Of a stretch of DNA of 64,000 nucleotides, positions 1 to 12,200 are shown one piece after another. Origin of the DNA: Buttiauxella gaviniae ATCC 51604. GTDB lineage: Bacteria > Pseudomonadota > Gammaproteobacteria > Enterobacterales > Enterobacteriaceae. The position numbers and the translations under genes are program-made. The stretch is taken from the NCBI RefSeq assembly GCF_001654835.1, contig NZ_LXEP01000031.1, positions 1 through 64,000 on the forward strand, in the 5' to 3' direction. Each line of letters opens with the position of its first letter. The stretch's first letter is position 1. Below the pieces are notes generated by a model. That model was not told the origin of the DNA, did no database searches, and saw only the letters and a program-made list of their open reading frames with translations.

Positions 1-2958
1 CAACTCACAGCCGAACAAGTTGTGGCAATGAATAGTTTACAGGAGCTGACTAGCGCTCAGTTTGGCTTATTAAATATTTCTGGGTTACCGGTTTCTGTTA
101 TTGCCAATTTAACCTCGACTGAATATGCAGGTCTTAGCGCAAAACAGACAGCGGCATTAAGCGCGGAACAAATTAATGCCCTGCAACACGTAGACTTGCT
201 GTCGGTTGCGGCGGTAAGTGGATTTACAGCCGCTCAAATGCCTGCTTTGAGTGATAACGTGCTTTCGAATTTAAGCGCACAGCAGGTTGCTGCAATAACG
301 CACTTAAGTGCACTGAATAGCCAACAGTTCGGGCTGTTAAATATTTCCCAACTGTCCGAATCAGCTATTAACGGTTTAAGCAAAACGGAATATGAAGGAT
401 TAACTGCACTTCAGGTTGCCACCTTAAGTCCTGCACAAATTAAGGCGATGTACCACCCATCCTGGATGTCGGATGCCACTGCGAGTGCTTTCACACCAGA
501 ACAGGTGCAAAACATCAGTATCGGTATGAACTGGTTCTCGGCGGGTTGGTTAAATAACCTGAGCCTTGAAACATTGCAGGCGATGACGCCTGTTCAGGCA
601 GGCCAGATTTCCAGCGCAACGCTTGCGGCCCTGGATAACGAGCACTTGCACTCCCTTAGTGCAGAACAGATCGGCGGCATGAATAACTTTGGTGGGCTGA
701 GTAGTGCGCAATTTGGCCTGTTAGATCTTTCCAAAATGCAAACGTCAGTCTTTAGTTATTTGAGTGACACCGAATATAAAGGGCTGACAGCTAATCAAAT
801 TGCCACCTTAAGCGCTGAACAAATTAACGCAATGGGCCATGCCGCATGGATGACCGATGATGCTGCATCTGGGTTTACGCCAGATCAGATTAAGAATTGC
901 ACCCAGAATTTTTACTGGTTCTCCCCTGGCTGGTTTAATAACCTGACGACAGAAGCATTCCATGCAATAAAACCTGAACAGATGGGCCAGGTGTACCTTG
1001 ATGCCTTTAATGGGCTGGACGCTGAACGTCGTGCCCAATTAACCGCGGACCAGGTTGGCGGAATTATCTATAATTTTTACTTCTTCTCTTCTGACTGGTT
1101 TAACAGTTTAAGTCCGGATGCGATGAAAGGGATAACTGCCGATCAGCTTGCCCATATTCAGACTGACAATTTTAAGCATTGGGATAACGACCATTTGGCT
1201 GCATTAACGGCAGCACAAGTCGCAGTTGCTCCGCACCTGAATGCACTGACTAGCGATCAGTTTGGGTATTTAAATATTTCCGAACTGCCAGTTTCGTCCA
1301 TTAAGCAATTATCTAAAACTGAATATCAAGGGTTAACCGCTCAGCAAATTGCCTCATTAAGTGCCGAGCAAATTCAGGGATTGCAGCACCTTAGTTGGAT
1401 CTCAGCGGCCGCAACTCAAGGTTTTACCACCGCCCAAATGCAGGCCTTTGGCAATGATTTATCAGGTTTTTCCTCGACATTCCTCAATAACCTGAGTCTG
1501 GATGCAATGAGTGCGCTCACTCCGTCACAGCTTAAGACCCTTACTCCTGTTGCATTTATTGGGCTGGAATATCGACATTTCCTTGCTATGAATAATTTCT
1601 CTGATTTGATTGATATGGTGTCGTCGTTCACTTCCGATCAGCTGTTAACGCTTTCCCCAATGCTGTCTATCGAGCAACAGGGGCTTCTGTCACAAGGCCA
1701 ACAGGCGTTAATTAACAAATCTGTGGATACGGGTTTCTCATTGGTTGACAGTGTGCATGACCCGATACTGAAAACCAGCATGCATAACGCAGTGACCAAC
1801 GACTCTTCTTTGTTTAGCTTTACAACGATTGAGTCAATTCTTAAGGATTTAGCCTCTCAATTAACCGGTGACCTTAACGCAAACCAGTACAACGACATAA
1901 AATATTATGTTCAGCAAGTTGGCAATGTTTGTGGGACTGACTCGGCAGTCTACTCGCTATTAAGCGGGTTGATGGGCACCAATGGCGCATCTGTTTACTG
2001 GAGTGCTACCGGTGACGGGGAGCGAATTGGCAGCTTGAGTGAGGGCTCGTCAGCCACGCAATTTAATCAGTTAATTTCTACCTGGTTTGATGGTGCGAAC
2101 GACCCGAAATCTTCCTCATCTGATCATGTTGATGGGCGCCCACTTTTCGCTAAAGGTGGCCCATCAATTAACGACATCACTCAAGGTTACATTGGGGATT
2201 GTTCGCTCCTGTCCGCACTTCAGGCGGTTGTTGAAACGGCGCCTGACTTCATTAAGTCAATGATTGTTCAGAACCCGAATGATACTTACAGTGTGCGCTT
2301 CTTTAATAAAGGCGTGGCTCAATGGGTCACAGTAGATGGCAATGCTTATAGCAGTGGTACAAATTCAGCAACCTCGAGTTGGGCGGCGATTGTCGAACGG
2401 GCGAACGTTGATTTTGAAGCGACTTATTTGAATGAAGTGAATGCTTACTCAAGTTTGCCTGGTGGCTACGACAAACTGGGGGAAATTACAGGTGACACCT
2501 ACACAACGTTCAGAGCGGTATATACAACTGAGGAAAAATGGAATACCACGGACTTTGATATATTGAAAACCGCGGTACTAAACGGCCAACCTGTGCAGCT
2601 TTCTAGTTGGGATAGCTCCGTAAATGCTGATACTGGGCAAACCAATCTTGTTGGCGGGCATGCTTTTGCGATTATCGGTTTTGATGACGTAACGAATGAT
2701 TTTATTCTTACCAACCCGTGGGGGGCTTTCCGTACTGACGGCGTCCAGGGAACATTTGAAGCCTCAATGGATCAAATGTGGCAGAAAGGAAATTACAATA
2801 CCGGTATTGCTATCGTTAACTCAACGGGAGCATCCGATGCTGCCGGGCAACTTGTTCACGCTATGGCCGCAATGAATACATCACCTTCGGCAGCGCTCAC
2901 AACAGCTGCGTTACCAGTCAATGTGAATAACGGCACTCTTGCTGCTTCACATGCCTGA
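1..2958 (+). CDS. Repeat-rich protein with C-terminal calpain-like (C2) cysteine protease domain, 5'-partial
   Basis: The reading frame is open from base 1 (QLTAEQV precedes the first possible start, a GTG at 22), so the gene begins outside the window. Residues are counted from the codon at 22. About 560 residues consist of leucine-rich units of the type LSAEQIxAL, including four copies of a 49-residue module. A linker follows, then a calpain-type domain (about 690-925). It shows QGYIGDCSLLSAL (oxyanion Gln721, nucleophile Cys727), GGHAFAI (His880) and LTNPWG (Asn898), so the full catalytic set is present. No GGxGxD calcium repeats or membrane segment are visible, and the N-terminal sorting signal lies off the window. 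The family cleaves proteins; bacterial members are poorly characterised. The substrate and export route are unknown. Its AT-richer look and patchy type of occurrence suggest an accessory gene (inference). Confidence 0.85.
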   Translation, partial: QLTAEQVVAMNSLQELTSAQFGLLNISGLPVSVIANLTSTEYAGLSAKQTAALSAEQINALQHVDLLSVAAVSGFTAAQMPALSDNVLSNLSAQQVAAITHLSALNSQQFGLLNISQLSESAINGLSKTEYEGLTALQVATLSPAQIKAMYHPSWMSDATASAFTPEQVQNISIGMNWFSAGWLNNLSLETLQAMTPVQAGQISSATLAALDNEHLHSLSAEQIGGMNNFGGLSSAQFGLLDLSKMQTSVFSYLSDTEYKGLTANQIATLSAEQINAMGHAAWMTDDAASGFTPDQIKNCTQNFYWFSPGWFNNLTTEAFHAIKPEQMGQVYLDAFNGLDAERRAQLTADQVGGIIYNFYFFSSDWFNSLSPDAMKGITADQLAHIQTDNFKHWDNDHLAALTAAQVAVAPHLNALTSDQFGYLNISELPVSSIKQLSKTEYQGLTAQQIASLSAEQIQGLQHLSWISAAATQGFTTAQMQAFGNDLSGFSSTFLNNLSLDAMSALTPSQLKTLTPVAFIGLEYRHFLAMNNFSDLIDMVSSFTSDQLLTLSPMLSIEQQGLLSQGQQALINKSVDTGFSLVDSVHDPILKTSMHNAVTNDSSLFSFTTIESILKDLASQLTGDLNANQYNDIKYYVQQVGNVCGTDSAVYSLLSGLMGTNGASVYWSATGDGERIGSLSEGSSATQFNQLISTWFDGANDPKSSSSDHVDGRPLFAKGGPSINDITQGYIGDCSLLSALQAVVETAPDFIKSMIVQNPNDTYSVRFFNKGVAQWVTVDGNAYSSGTNSATSSWAAIVERANVDFEATYLNEVNAYSSLPGGYDKLGEITGDTYTTFRAVYTTEEKWNTTDFDILKTAVLNGQPVQLSSWDSSVNADTGQTNLVGGHAFAIIGFDDVTNDFILTNPWGAFRTDGVQGTFEASMDQMWQKGNYNTGIAIVNSTGASDAAGQLVHAMAAMNTSPSAALTTAALPVNVNNGTLAASHA
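46..1392 (+). repeat. Four copies of a 49-residue coding module
   Basis: The module lies at 46-192, 313-459, 697-843 and 1246-1392, all in frame within the calpain-like gene. Each copy follows the pattern LxSxQFGLLNIS....LSxTEYxGLTAxQIATLSAEQIxAMxH. The copies are alike in protein but differ at many bases, so the duplication is old and under protein-level selection (inference). Between copies are looser units with F(S/T)xxW(L/F)NNLSxxAxxAxTP. The pattern suggests a solenoid made of short helical or turn units. Confidence 0.8.
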
Positions 2959-2970
2959 TAATTAAACCTT

Positions 2971-3001
2971 AATGTCTCCGTTCATTCTGGGTGGAGACAT
3001 T
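2971..3001 (+). terminator. Hairpin after calpain-like gene
   Basis: A perfect 9-bp inverted repeat (AATGTCTCC / GGAGACATT) with a 13-base loop starts 12 bases after the stop codon. The following T-tract is short (TTTAC), so it may be a weak intrinsic terminator. Confidence 0.45.
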
Positions 3002-3273
3002 TACCCCTACTATTCCCAATGTCTTTTTTCTTGATTTATATATTACTCATCAGTACTTGCAGAATATTAATATTCATCTATGTCGTCTTTAAAATATTTT
3101 TAATTTTTCAAAGCATTATTTGAAACGGGATTAATTAACTAATACTTTTTCCACCACTTCCTTCTCAAAGCACAGCTATGTACTAATGTTACACAAAGTG
3201 TTTCGACAGGTGTTTGTCGTTGTCTTTATGTGTCAGCACGTTATTACTTATTTTGGCTATGCAGAGACTGCTT
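3002..3273. other. AT-rich intergenic region, presumed autotransporter promoter
   Basis: About 270 bases without a gene. It is strongly AT-rich, with tracts such as AAAATATTTTTAATTTTTC around 3090-3112. This is the kind of DNA bound by H-NS in enterobacteria (inference). No single promoter stands out by eye. Confidence 0.4.
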
Positions 3274-6200
3274 ATGAATAATATATATCGCTTAGTGTGG
3301 AGCCATGTTGCAAATAGTTTTATTGCTGTGGCAGAAATTTCTCGGGCAGGGAAAAAAGGCAGCAGGACTGGGCGAGGTAGCAGAAAGCTATTAACGACAG
3401 CAGCATTGATGCTTGCCGGGAGTTATTCAGGTGCTGCCAGTGCAGTTGATGTTATCAGGAATGCTGCATACCCAAACTATGCATTACTGCCTCCCTATGA
3501 TGCCGTGAAAAATACCGGTTATGCGTTTTCCATTGATGGCCAGCCATTGGCGAATCATTATGCTGCGGGCACAACGCTTAATGTTATCGGTGCAATACCT
3601 AATATCGCCACCGGTACCAATGGTAACAGCACGGGCGTTACGGTGCTAAATGGTCTGCCGGGTTCCACCGGGACCGACCCGAATCGCATTATTACTATTG
3701 TTGCAACTGATTCGAATAATAATCCCACACCAATTACCGCGGCTAACATTGGGCAATATACCTATTCACCTTCTCCTGCTGTGCCACAAGAAAGTCAGGA
3801 GCTCAATGTTACTGTTCCAGGTCTTGACGGTAGCTATCAGGTCATCAGTGTTTATGATTCATCGAGCTTTATCTCAGCGGGTGACACACCGGTAAGTAAT
3901 ATGGTGTTACCGGTTTACGATCATAACTCCATTCGGATATTTAATAATTTTGGTATTGCGTATGTGGCTCCGACCGGCGGGCAGGCAAATATTAATGTCG
4001 GTTCAAGCGATCCCAATACTGCCATTGCTGCACCAGAAAATACCATCGATCTGCTGACCAAAAATTCCGTATTGGCAAAAGCTGACGGTAGTGCAGGCGT
4101 TGCCAGTGGCACCCAATGGCTTTCCGATAACTACATCCATTTTCGCCCGGCAATTGTCCTTTCAACCGATACGCAAAGCCTTGAGGCTCAAAGCGCAAAA
4201 TACGACTTCTCAATTACATTGCCCAACTATGAACAGGTCGGGAATCGGGTACTTAAGCTTGGCAATAAAACCTTTGTTATCAACTCATCAAATGATATTG
4301 CCGAAGTTAATGACTTCCTGATAGGGGCGGGTGCATATAGCGGTAAACCGCAAATTCAGTACTGGCTCACAGCGGGTGCTGAGGTGAACGGTGAAGTTAT
4401 CGACTCCACGGTTGAAGCACAAAACACCTACGACGCCATTATTACCGGCATGCTGGGTAAAGAAGAAAACACCAGTATCAATCTCACCTACCACGTCTGG
4501 GATGACAAAGGCGTACACAACAATAACGCCACACAACCCACCGGTGATTTAAACGTTATTTATGCCACTGGAGCACAAGCGACGGGGCTGGTGACTGCTG
4601 ACGGGAGTCTGGCTGTTGATGGCGCATCTGCGGTAATGCGTGCTGATAATGGCGGCGTTATCACGAACGACGGTGCAATCAATGCGTGGCGCAGCAGCGG
4701 CAGCAGCCCAACTTCCGTCGGTATGATGGCAACTAACGCTACTGCGACTAACAATGGCACCTTAAATGCCGGATTGTTTATTGAAAAAAATGGCAGCAAT
4801 CAGAATGTCTCTAACGCGGGTAGCGTGGGGATGGAAGGGGCTGGTAGCAGTACGCTGGTTAACAATGGCCATATTAATACCGCGATTACCGACACCACCA
4901 CCAACAATGCGATTGGTATGCGTGCAACAGGTACGACAAATGCCACCAACGCCGCAACGGGTACTATCGCGGTGGTGGGTAATAGCAATAATGTGAATGG
5001 CAAAGCCGGTGGTTATGGGGTTTGGCTCGACCAAAATGCCACGTTTAGTAATGCCGGCAATATTTACCTCGGCTTCAATCCCGTTCTTAATTCAGCCACG
5101 CCAACTCCGGTGCCAATGACCGGTGGTGACCTTTCAGCTGGGATTCGTACGCAAAGCACGGCCGCCGTGAATAACAGCGGTACGATAACTATTGGTGAAA
5201 TGACGCGTAATGCTGCCGGGATTTCAGTGGAAGGCGCAACGGGTGCGGTTACCAACTCCGGCACGATTAATGTATTAGGCAAACTCACTAACGGATCTGC
5301 TGCGGCAAACTATGGTCTGAACGTTGTCGATAATATTGGTACCGTGACCCACAGCGGCACCATTAACGTTGATGGCGACAACAATATCGCCATTAATGTG
5401 CTGGCGCAGAAAGCAGGTGCTGCGGTGACAACTACCGGAGGAAGTGCCATTACCGTGGGCAAGGCGGGTGACACCGGCGGTAGCGATGGCCAGCCTTATA
5501 CTTACCGAAACTACGCGGTTTATGCCGAAGGGTTAAATACCCAACATGCGCAGGTAGATCTGAATTCCACGATAAGATTGCTATCAGCGGGGGCGATTGG
5601 TGTTCATGCGCGTGGTGATGCGCAAATTGATATTAACCCTGCTTCAACGCTCTCTTTCGAAAACGTTAAACAAATGGGTTATTACGCCTGGGGTAATAAG
5701 GCGAAGATTAATGTTGGCAATGCGAATATCAATGATAACGGCCAGGCTGACTCTATTTTATTTGCCGTTGACCACGGCGCGGTATTTGCTGGCGGCACAG
5801 GGGCTGCGGCGAGTTATCAGTTAACCGTGTCTGGTGATAACGCCACCGGGATTATTGCCAACGGCGTGGATGAAACAACCGGAACCAAGACTTCACTCAC
5901 CACTGGGACCGCAAAAATATTTGTGAATGGTGAAAATGCGGTTGGGGTGAAAGTCACCGGAGGTGCGGTCGGTAATATTAGCGATGGCGGCATTGTGTTG
6001 CAGCATAACAATACAACCGCCGTGTTGATTGATGGGCGTAATTACAATATCGACGGCTCGATTGATACTGACGAATTGCAAACGCTGGTGACATCGAACG
6101 CTTCCGTCACAAGCAGCGCTGGGCAAAGCGGGATTGTTGGCTATAACGTTTCCCATGCGGGTGAGCTGAATCTCAGTGGTAGCGGTATTTCGTTAAATGG

Positions 6201-9200
6201 CACCAACAGTACCGGAATCGTTTTGCATGACAACGGCAAGGCGACGGTAGCTGCACCGGTGACTGTCTCAGGCACCAATAATATTGGCGTCGATATTCAA
6301 AACAATAGCGCACTGACTAACAACAATCTGATTAGTGTCAGCGGTGCGGTGGGCAGCGGGAATGTCGGTGTGCGCGTCGGCGGGACGAACGCGGTGGTGA
6401 ACACCCTGGGCAACGTCAATGCCTCTGGCGGACTTGCCGCCGTTCAGCTGATTGGTGCTGGTGCTAACTTGACGGTTAACGGGACGGGTAACCACATTAC
6501 GGCATCAGGTGGGGCTGATGGTGTACGGATGGATGCCGGAGCTGCATCATTTACCGCAAGTAATACCGTTATCGACATTTCTGGCAGTGGCGCAGGGATT
6601 AATAACAATGCTGACACCTCGAATATCAATCTTAATGGCGTGACCATTAATGCCTCAAATGGCCCGGCGATTCGTACGGCTGTAACGTTTAACGCCGCAG
6701 GCACTAACAACACGCTAAATATCTCCGGTAACGGCCAGGGCTTCGCCTTTATGGATGCAAATGGGGCTCCCACAACCGGGAATCTCACCATTGATAATGG
6801 TTACACCATCAATGGTACGGGGGCTGGCAGTGTCGGTATTCTGGCAAGAACCGCCGGTAATGTGAGTTCCGGCGCCACTATCAATATGGTGGCGGGGGCG
6901 GGGTCTGCGATAGTTGCAACGGATGGTTCTGTGGGCAGCAACCGGACAATCACCAACACCGGAGCAATAACAAGTCTGGGCGCGGGTGCTCCAGTAATTA
7001 ACGCTTCCAGTGCGAGCAATACTACCGTCAATAACAGCGGTACGTTGCTTGCGGCGAATGCCACGGCGCAGGCCATTCTCACCGGGACCGGCAATGATGT
7101 AGTGGCATTAAGCGGTTCGGGGGCGAATACACGCGGCGAAATCAACCTTGGAAGCGGTAATGATAATTTCAGTTGGACGGCGGGTGCTTTCACCGGCGGC
7201 GTCACGTTTACGGGGGCAGATGGCAACGATAGTGCAACTCTTGGTGATGTTTCGCTTGCCAGCGTTACGCATATTTTAAGTGAAGGTGGCACCAATAATG
7301 CCTTAACGCTTAACGGCACCCATCAGGGGGCAGCTCCGGCTTTAATCGGCGCCTTTAACGCTGATGACCTCACGAAGGGCACCAATATTGGCACTGGCTG
7401 GAGTTCTTTAACCTTAAATGGTGATGCCACAGATGCACGTATTGTTGACGACCTGGTGCTTTCCGGTACGCAGGCCATAAACATTAACAACGGTGCGACG
7501 CTGCGCAGTGGCACAAGCGCTGCCACCACCGCTGACTCATCGATTCATAACTACAACGTCACCACTTCGGGAGCGACAAGCCTGCTGTCATTTGATGGTG
7601 CAAGCGATCAGATTTATACCGGGATTATCAGTGGCAGCGGCGGCATGGAACGTATCAACGCGGGCAAAACTACATTGCTTGGCAACAGTACTTACACCGG
7701 AAACACTTATATTGGCTCGGGGGCGGAACTGGCATTGGGTGATGGTGGCACTGTCGGTAGTGTGTCTGAAACCACCAATATCACCGATGATGGCATTTTG
7801 ACGATTGACCGTTCTGACAACATTGCCCTTAACGGCGTGATTTCGGGGAGTGGGGCGTTCCATCAAGATGGCCTCGGGATTACGCGACTGGGTGGTGCCA
7901 ACGCCTGGAAAGGGGCGACAGAAGTTAATCAAGGTACATTGCTGGTCAATGGTAATCAAAGCCAGGCAACTGGGCTTACCACCGTCCATTCGAACACCAC
8001 ATTAGGCGGCAATGGCACCATTGGTGGGGATGTCGCATTTGAAGGCAACACCACTCTGACGCCGGGAGATGGCGGGGTCGGCAAACTGACGATCAATGGT
8101 GATTTGACGTTGGCGAGCACCACCAACAGCAAGTTTGAGCTGGGCGAACCCTATGTGTCTGGTGGGGCACTTAACGATGTCGTGAATGTGGGGGGGGATC
8201 TGGTTCTTGATGGTGATCTTAATGTCACGCTGTCAAGTGGGGGCTATTTCATTCCGGGCGTCTATCGCCTGTTTAACTACGTAGGAGAATTAACCAATCA
8301 CATCATGAATATTGTTTCACTTCCGGCGAATAGTGGTGGTGATTACTATATTCAGACTGCTCTTCCTAATGAAGTTAACCTTATTCTGAATTACTTGAAT
8401 CCTGCTTCAGAACTGCAGTTCTGGGATGGTGGTAGCGCAGCGGGCCATGGGACAGGCGGTGTTGGTGGCGATAATAATGTCAACGGTGGCGATGGAGTCT
8501 GGCGTGCTAATCGATTCGGCCAGACGAATAACTGGACTCAGGGAAATGGCGTCGGTAATGAGCCATGGGCAGCAACTGCCTTTGCTGTATTTGAGGGACA
8601 AAAAGGCACTGTCACTATAAGTAATGACAATGGACGAGTCATCACCTCTGGTATGCAATTCCTGACAGATGGTTATGTACTGCAACAACTTAATGCCATC
8701 TCTCAATTGCATTACATCAGCACCGTAACGGATGCTTTCAATACTACGGCACCAAAACCGGCCAACCGTTTCCAGTCGGATGGGGAAACCGAGGCGGATA
8801 GTTTCTTTGTTATCCGGGTCGGGGCCGCGGGTAGTAATAATGTGACGACGACAATCAATGCGAATTTGGTTCAGGACGAGTTAGACAGCGGTGTAGTGCG
8901 ATTACTGAAAACCGATCCGGGCCGTTTGATCCTCAATGGCATCAATGATTTCAGCGGTGGGGTAGAGATCTGGGGCGGAACTTTGCAGGTCTCTAAAGAC
9001 GAAAGCCTGGGCGATTCAGGGACATCCATAACGATCAGAAATGCTTCGGCTTTGCAGGCGGGGGCTGATTTCACTACTAATCGTAATATTTATCTTGATG
9101 GCGCCACCGGTGGTTCGTTTGATTTATACGGTAACACCTTCACGCCGGCGGGTCTGATTGCCGGCGATGGGCCGCTCAACGTCTATGATACCTCGGGCGG

Positions 9201-12200
9201 CAGCGACAGCAGTTTCCTCGAGATGAACCGGAAAAATATTTATCAGGGCGATACCAATATTGTCGGCAACGACAATAACGGGCAACTGACCGTCAATGCT
9301 AATGCCACTGGTGTGTTTGGCAAGGTGAACAGCCAGGTTTCTGTTTCCAATAATGCATTGCTAAATCTCAATAATTCAGCCTCTGGTGAGGCCCATACCT
9401 TTGAAGTCAATGATGCGAGTCTGGCATTCCACGATACCGCAGGGGCCGGGCAGAGCACCATCAATCTGACACAAGGTGCTAATGCGACATTCACTGATGA
9501 AAGCCACGGTGATAACGCTAATGTAACTGTTGACGCCAGTTCGACACTTGCGCTCGAAGGCAGCGCGGATGCCGGTTCGGCGACGGTTGCTAACAGCGGT
9601 ACGGTTAAGTTTGCCGACAATGCGCAGGGCGCAGGGGCGGTGATTTCAAACCTTGCGGGTGGTTTAGTTGATATCAGCGCGGCACTGGCCAGTACGTCAG
9701 TCGGTTCGTTATCGGGCGCGGGTAACATTGCACTGGGAGCCGCAACGTTGGTTGAAGGGGCATTAGGGCGCAATGACACCATCAGCGGCATTATTGGTGG
9801 CAGTGGAAACCTGGTGAAAACTGGAAACGGTACGCTGAATCTCACCGCAGCCAATACCTGGACCGGCAGTACCACCGCACAGCAAGGCGTGTTGTTGATC
9901 AACGGTAATCAAGTGGCTGCGACGGGTAAAACCACCGTCAATAACGGCGCAACACTCGGTGGTGCTGGCGTGTTGGGTGGCAGCGTTGTTGTTGATGACG
10001 GTGGGCACCTGGCCGCAGGGCAGGACCTGGCAAGCGTAGGTGTGCTGACAATGGGCGCATTAACACTCAACCAAAACTCACAAGTCGACTTCCAGTTTGG
10101 CCAGCCCTACACCGTTGGCGGCGCGCTTAACGATCTGATCAACATCAATGGCGATCTCAACCTTAACGGCAAACTGAATATCACACAGACTCCGGGTGGC
10201 AGCTTTGATGTCGGGGTTTATCGCGTGTTCAATTATACCGGTGCGTTGACCGACAATATTCTGGAGATAGGTTCCGCGCCTCCGGCAGCAGACGATCTCT
10301 ATGTTCAAACCTCAATTGCAGGCCAGGTCAATCTGGTGAATCGCACCGGCTATGTCATGCGCTTCTGGGATGGATTTGGCGGCACGGGTGGGGCGCTGAA
10401 AAACAACGGCGTGATCGACGGCGGCAACGGTATCTGGCAAAGCGGCAGTGGTAATGATAACTGGACGACGGACGTCACTACCCCGGACGGACGTTTTAAT
10501 ACACCGTTTAGCGATGGTTCATTCGCGGTATTTGGCGGCACTGCGGGCAATGTCACGATAGATACAAGCCTGGGCGAAGTCGCGATTAGCGGCGCGCAAT
10601 TTGCCACCGACGGTTACGTAGTTGGCGGTGATAACCTCACCACGCATACCGCCAATACCGTGATTCGCGTAGGCGATGGTACGGCGCCGAGCGCGGGCTA
10701 CACCGCGACTATCAACTCGGTTATCGACGGCGAAGGCGGCATCAACAAGGCCGACCTCGGCACCTTGATTCTTAACGGTAACAACCAATACCAGGGCGGA
10801 ACCCAGGTCAGCGGCGGCGTCCTGCAAGTTGCATCCGACAACAATCTGGGCGCGGCGGGAACCGGGATTGGCCTGAGCGGCGGCACATTGCGTTACGGTG
10901 CCGCCTTTGACACGGCACGCCAGGTCACGCTTTCCGGCGTCGGCGGGGCTATCGATACCAACGGCAACTCGGTTTCACTGTTAAACGCTGTCACCGGCAA
11001 CGGCGACTTCACCAAGCTGGGTAAAGGCACCTTGACGCTCACCCAGGACAGCAGTTTTGCAGGACTTACCACCGTCAGTGATGGTGTGCTGCAATTGGGC
11101 AACGGTGGAACGGCAGGTAATGTGGGCGGCAATATTGTCGACAACGCGACTCTTGCGATTAACCGCAGCGACACCTTTACCCTAAACGGCGATATATCGG
11201 GCAGCGGGCGAGTCTGGCAGCAAGGTAGTGGCACCACTATTCTCAACGGTAGTAATACCTGGAGTGGGATTACTCTTGTCGAGAAAGGGACTTTGCTTGC
11301 GTCGGGCGAGGACCGCTTTAGCCAGAAATCGAGCCATATTGTCAGCAGTGGTGCCACTCTGGATACTGGCGGCTACAGCCAGTCAGTCGCCAATCTGGTT
11401 AACCAGGGAACCATCAATCTGCGTGGCGGTGATGTGGGCTCAACACTCACGGTGAATGGTAGCTATGTGGGTGTCGATGGCACGTTGAAAATTGCTGCGC
11501 AACAGCACAGCCCTGGTGTTGCTGACCGTCTGGTTATCAATGGTGGCACTGCTTCTGGCAGCACGCTTTTGGATATCGATGTTAGCCAGTTGGGCGAGCC
11601 TACTACGGGTGATGGTATTTTGGTTGTTGACGCCGTTAATGGCGCAACTACCACCGCACAGACCACTAAAGATGCCTTTAACATCGGCGGCGATATTCTG
11701 ACTGCCGGAGCCTGGGAATACCAATTGTTTGCCGGAAATGCTCAGGGCGCGGGCGAGGATTGGTTCTTGCGCGCGGGCTATCGACCGGATGTTCCAGGGT
11801 TTGATACGCTGGCCGCGATCATCCGCCAGGCTGATCTTACTGTTCTCGGCACACTTCACCAGCGTGTGGGTGATGAGCAACCGTACAAGGCCGATGTGCC
11901 TGAAGATCAGGAAGGGCGTTTCTGGGCGCGTTACATCGTGAAGTCGGTCGATCAGAAACATGATGACCCAACCCAATCGCAAAGCAGCACCAACTACAAT
12001 GGCATGCAGATGGGGCTTGATCTCTGGCAGAACGATAAATGGCGTGCGGGTTTGTACACCACCTTTATGGATACTGACAGCTCAATCAGTGGCATAACCG
12101 GGATGAGTGGCGGCGACGCTTATAACTCTACATTCTCGTCTTACCTTGGCGGCTACGGAACCTGGACTGATACCAACGGCTTGTATGTCGATAATGTTTT

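Noticed and set aside
46-1392. Could the regular repeats be a CRISPR array?
   Set aside because: The repeats are coding, diverged at the base level and in frame throughout, with no constant-length spacers.
6801-9902. Long open frames on the minus strand inside the autotransporter (for example 6801-7319 and 9243-9902).
   Set aside because: They are antisense to repetitive G/A/N/T-rich codons; the products are Pro/Val/Ala-rich, lack ribosome-binding sites and resemble no family.
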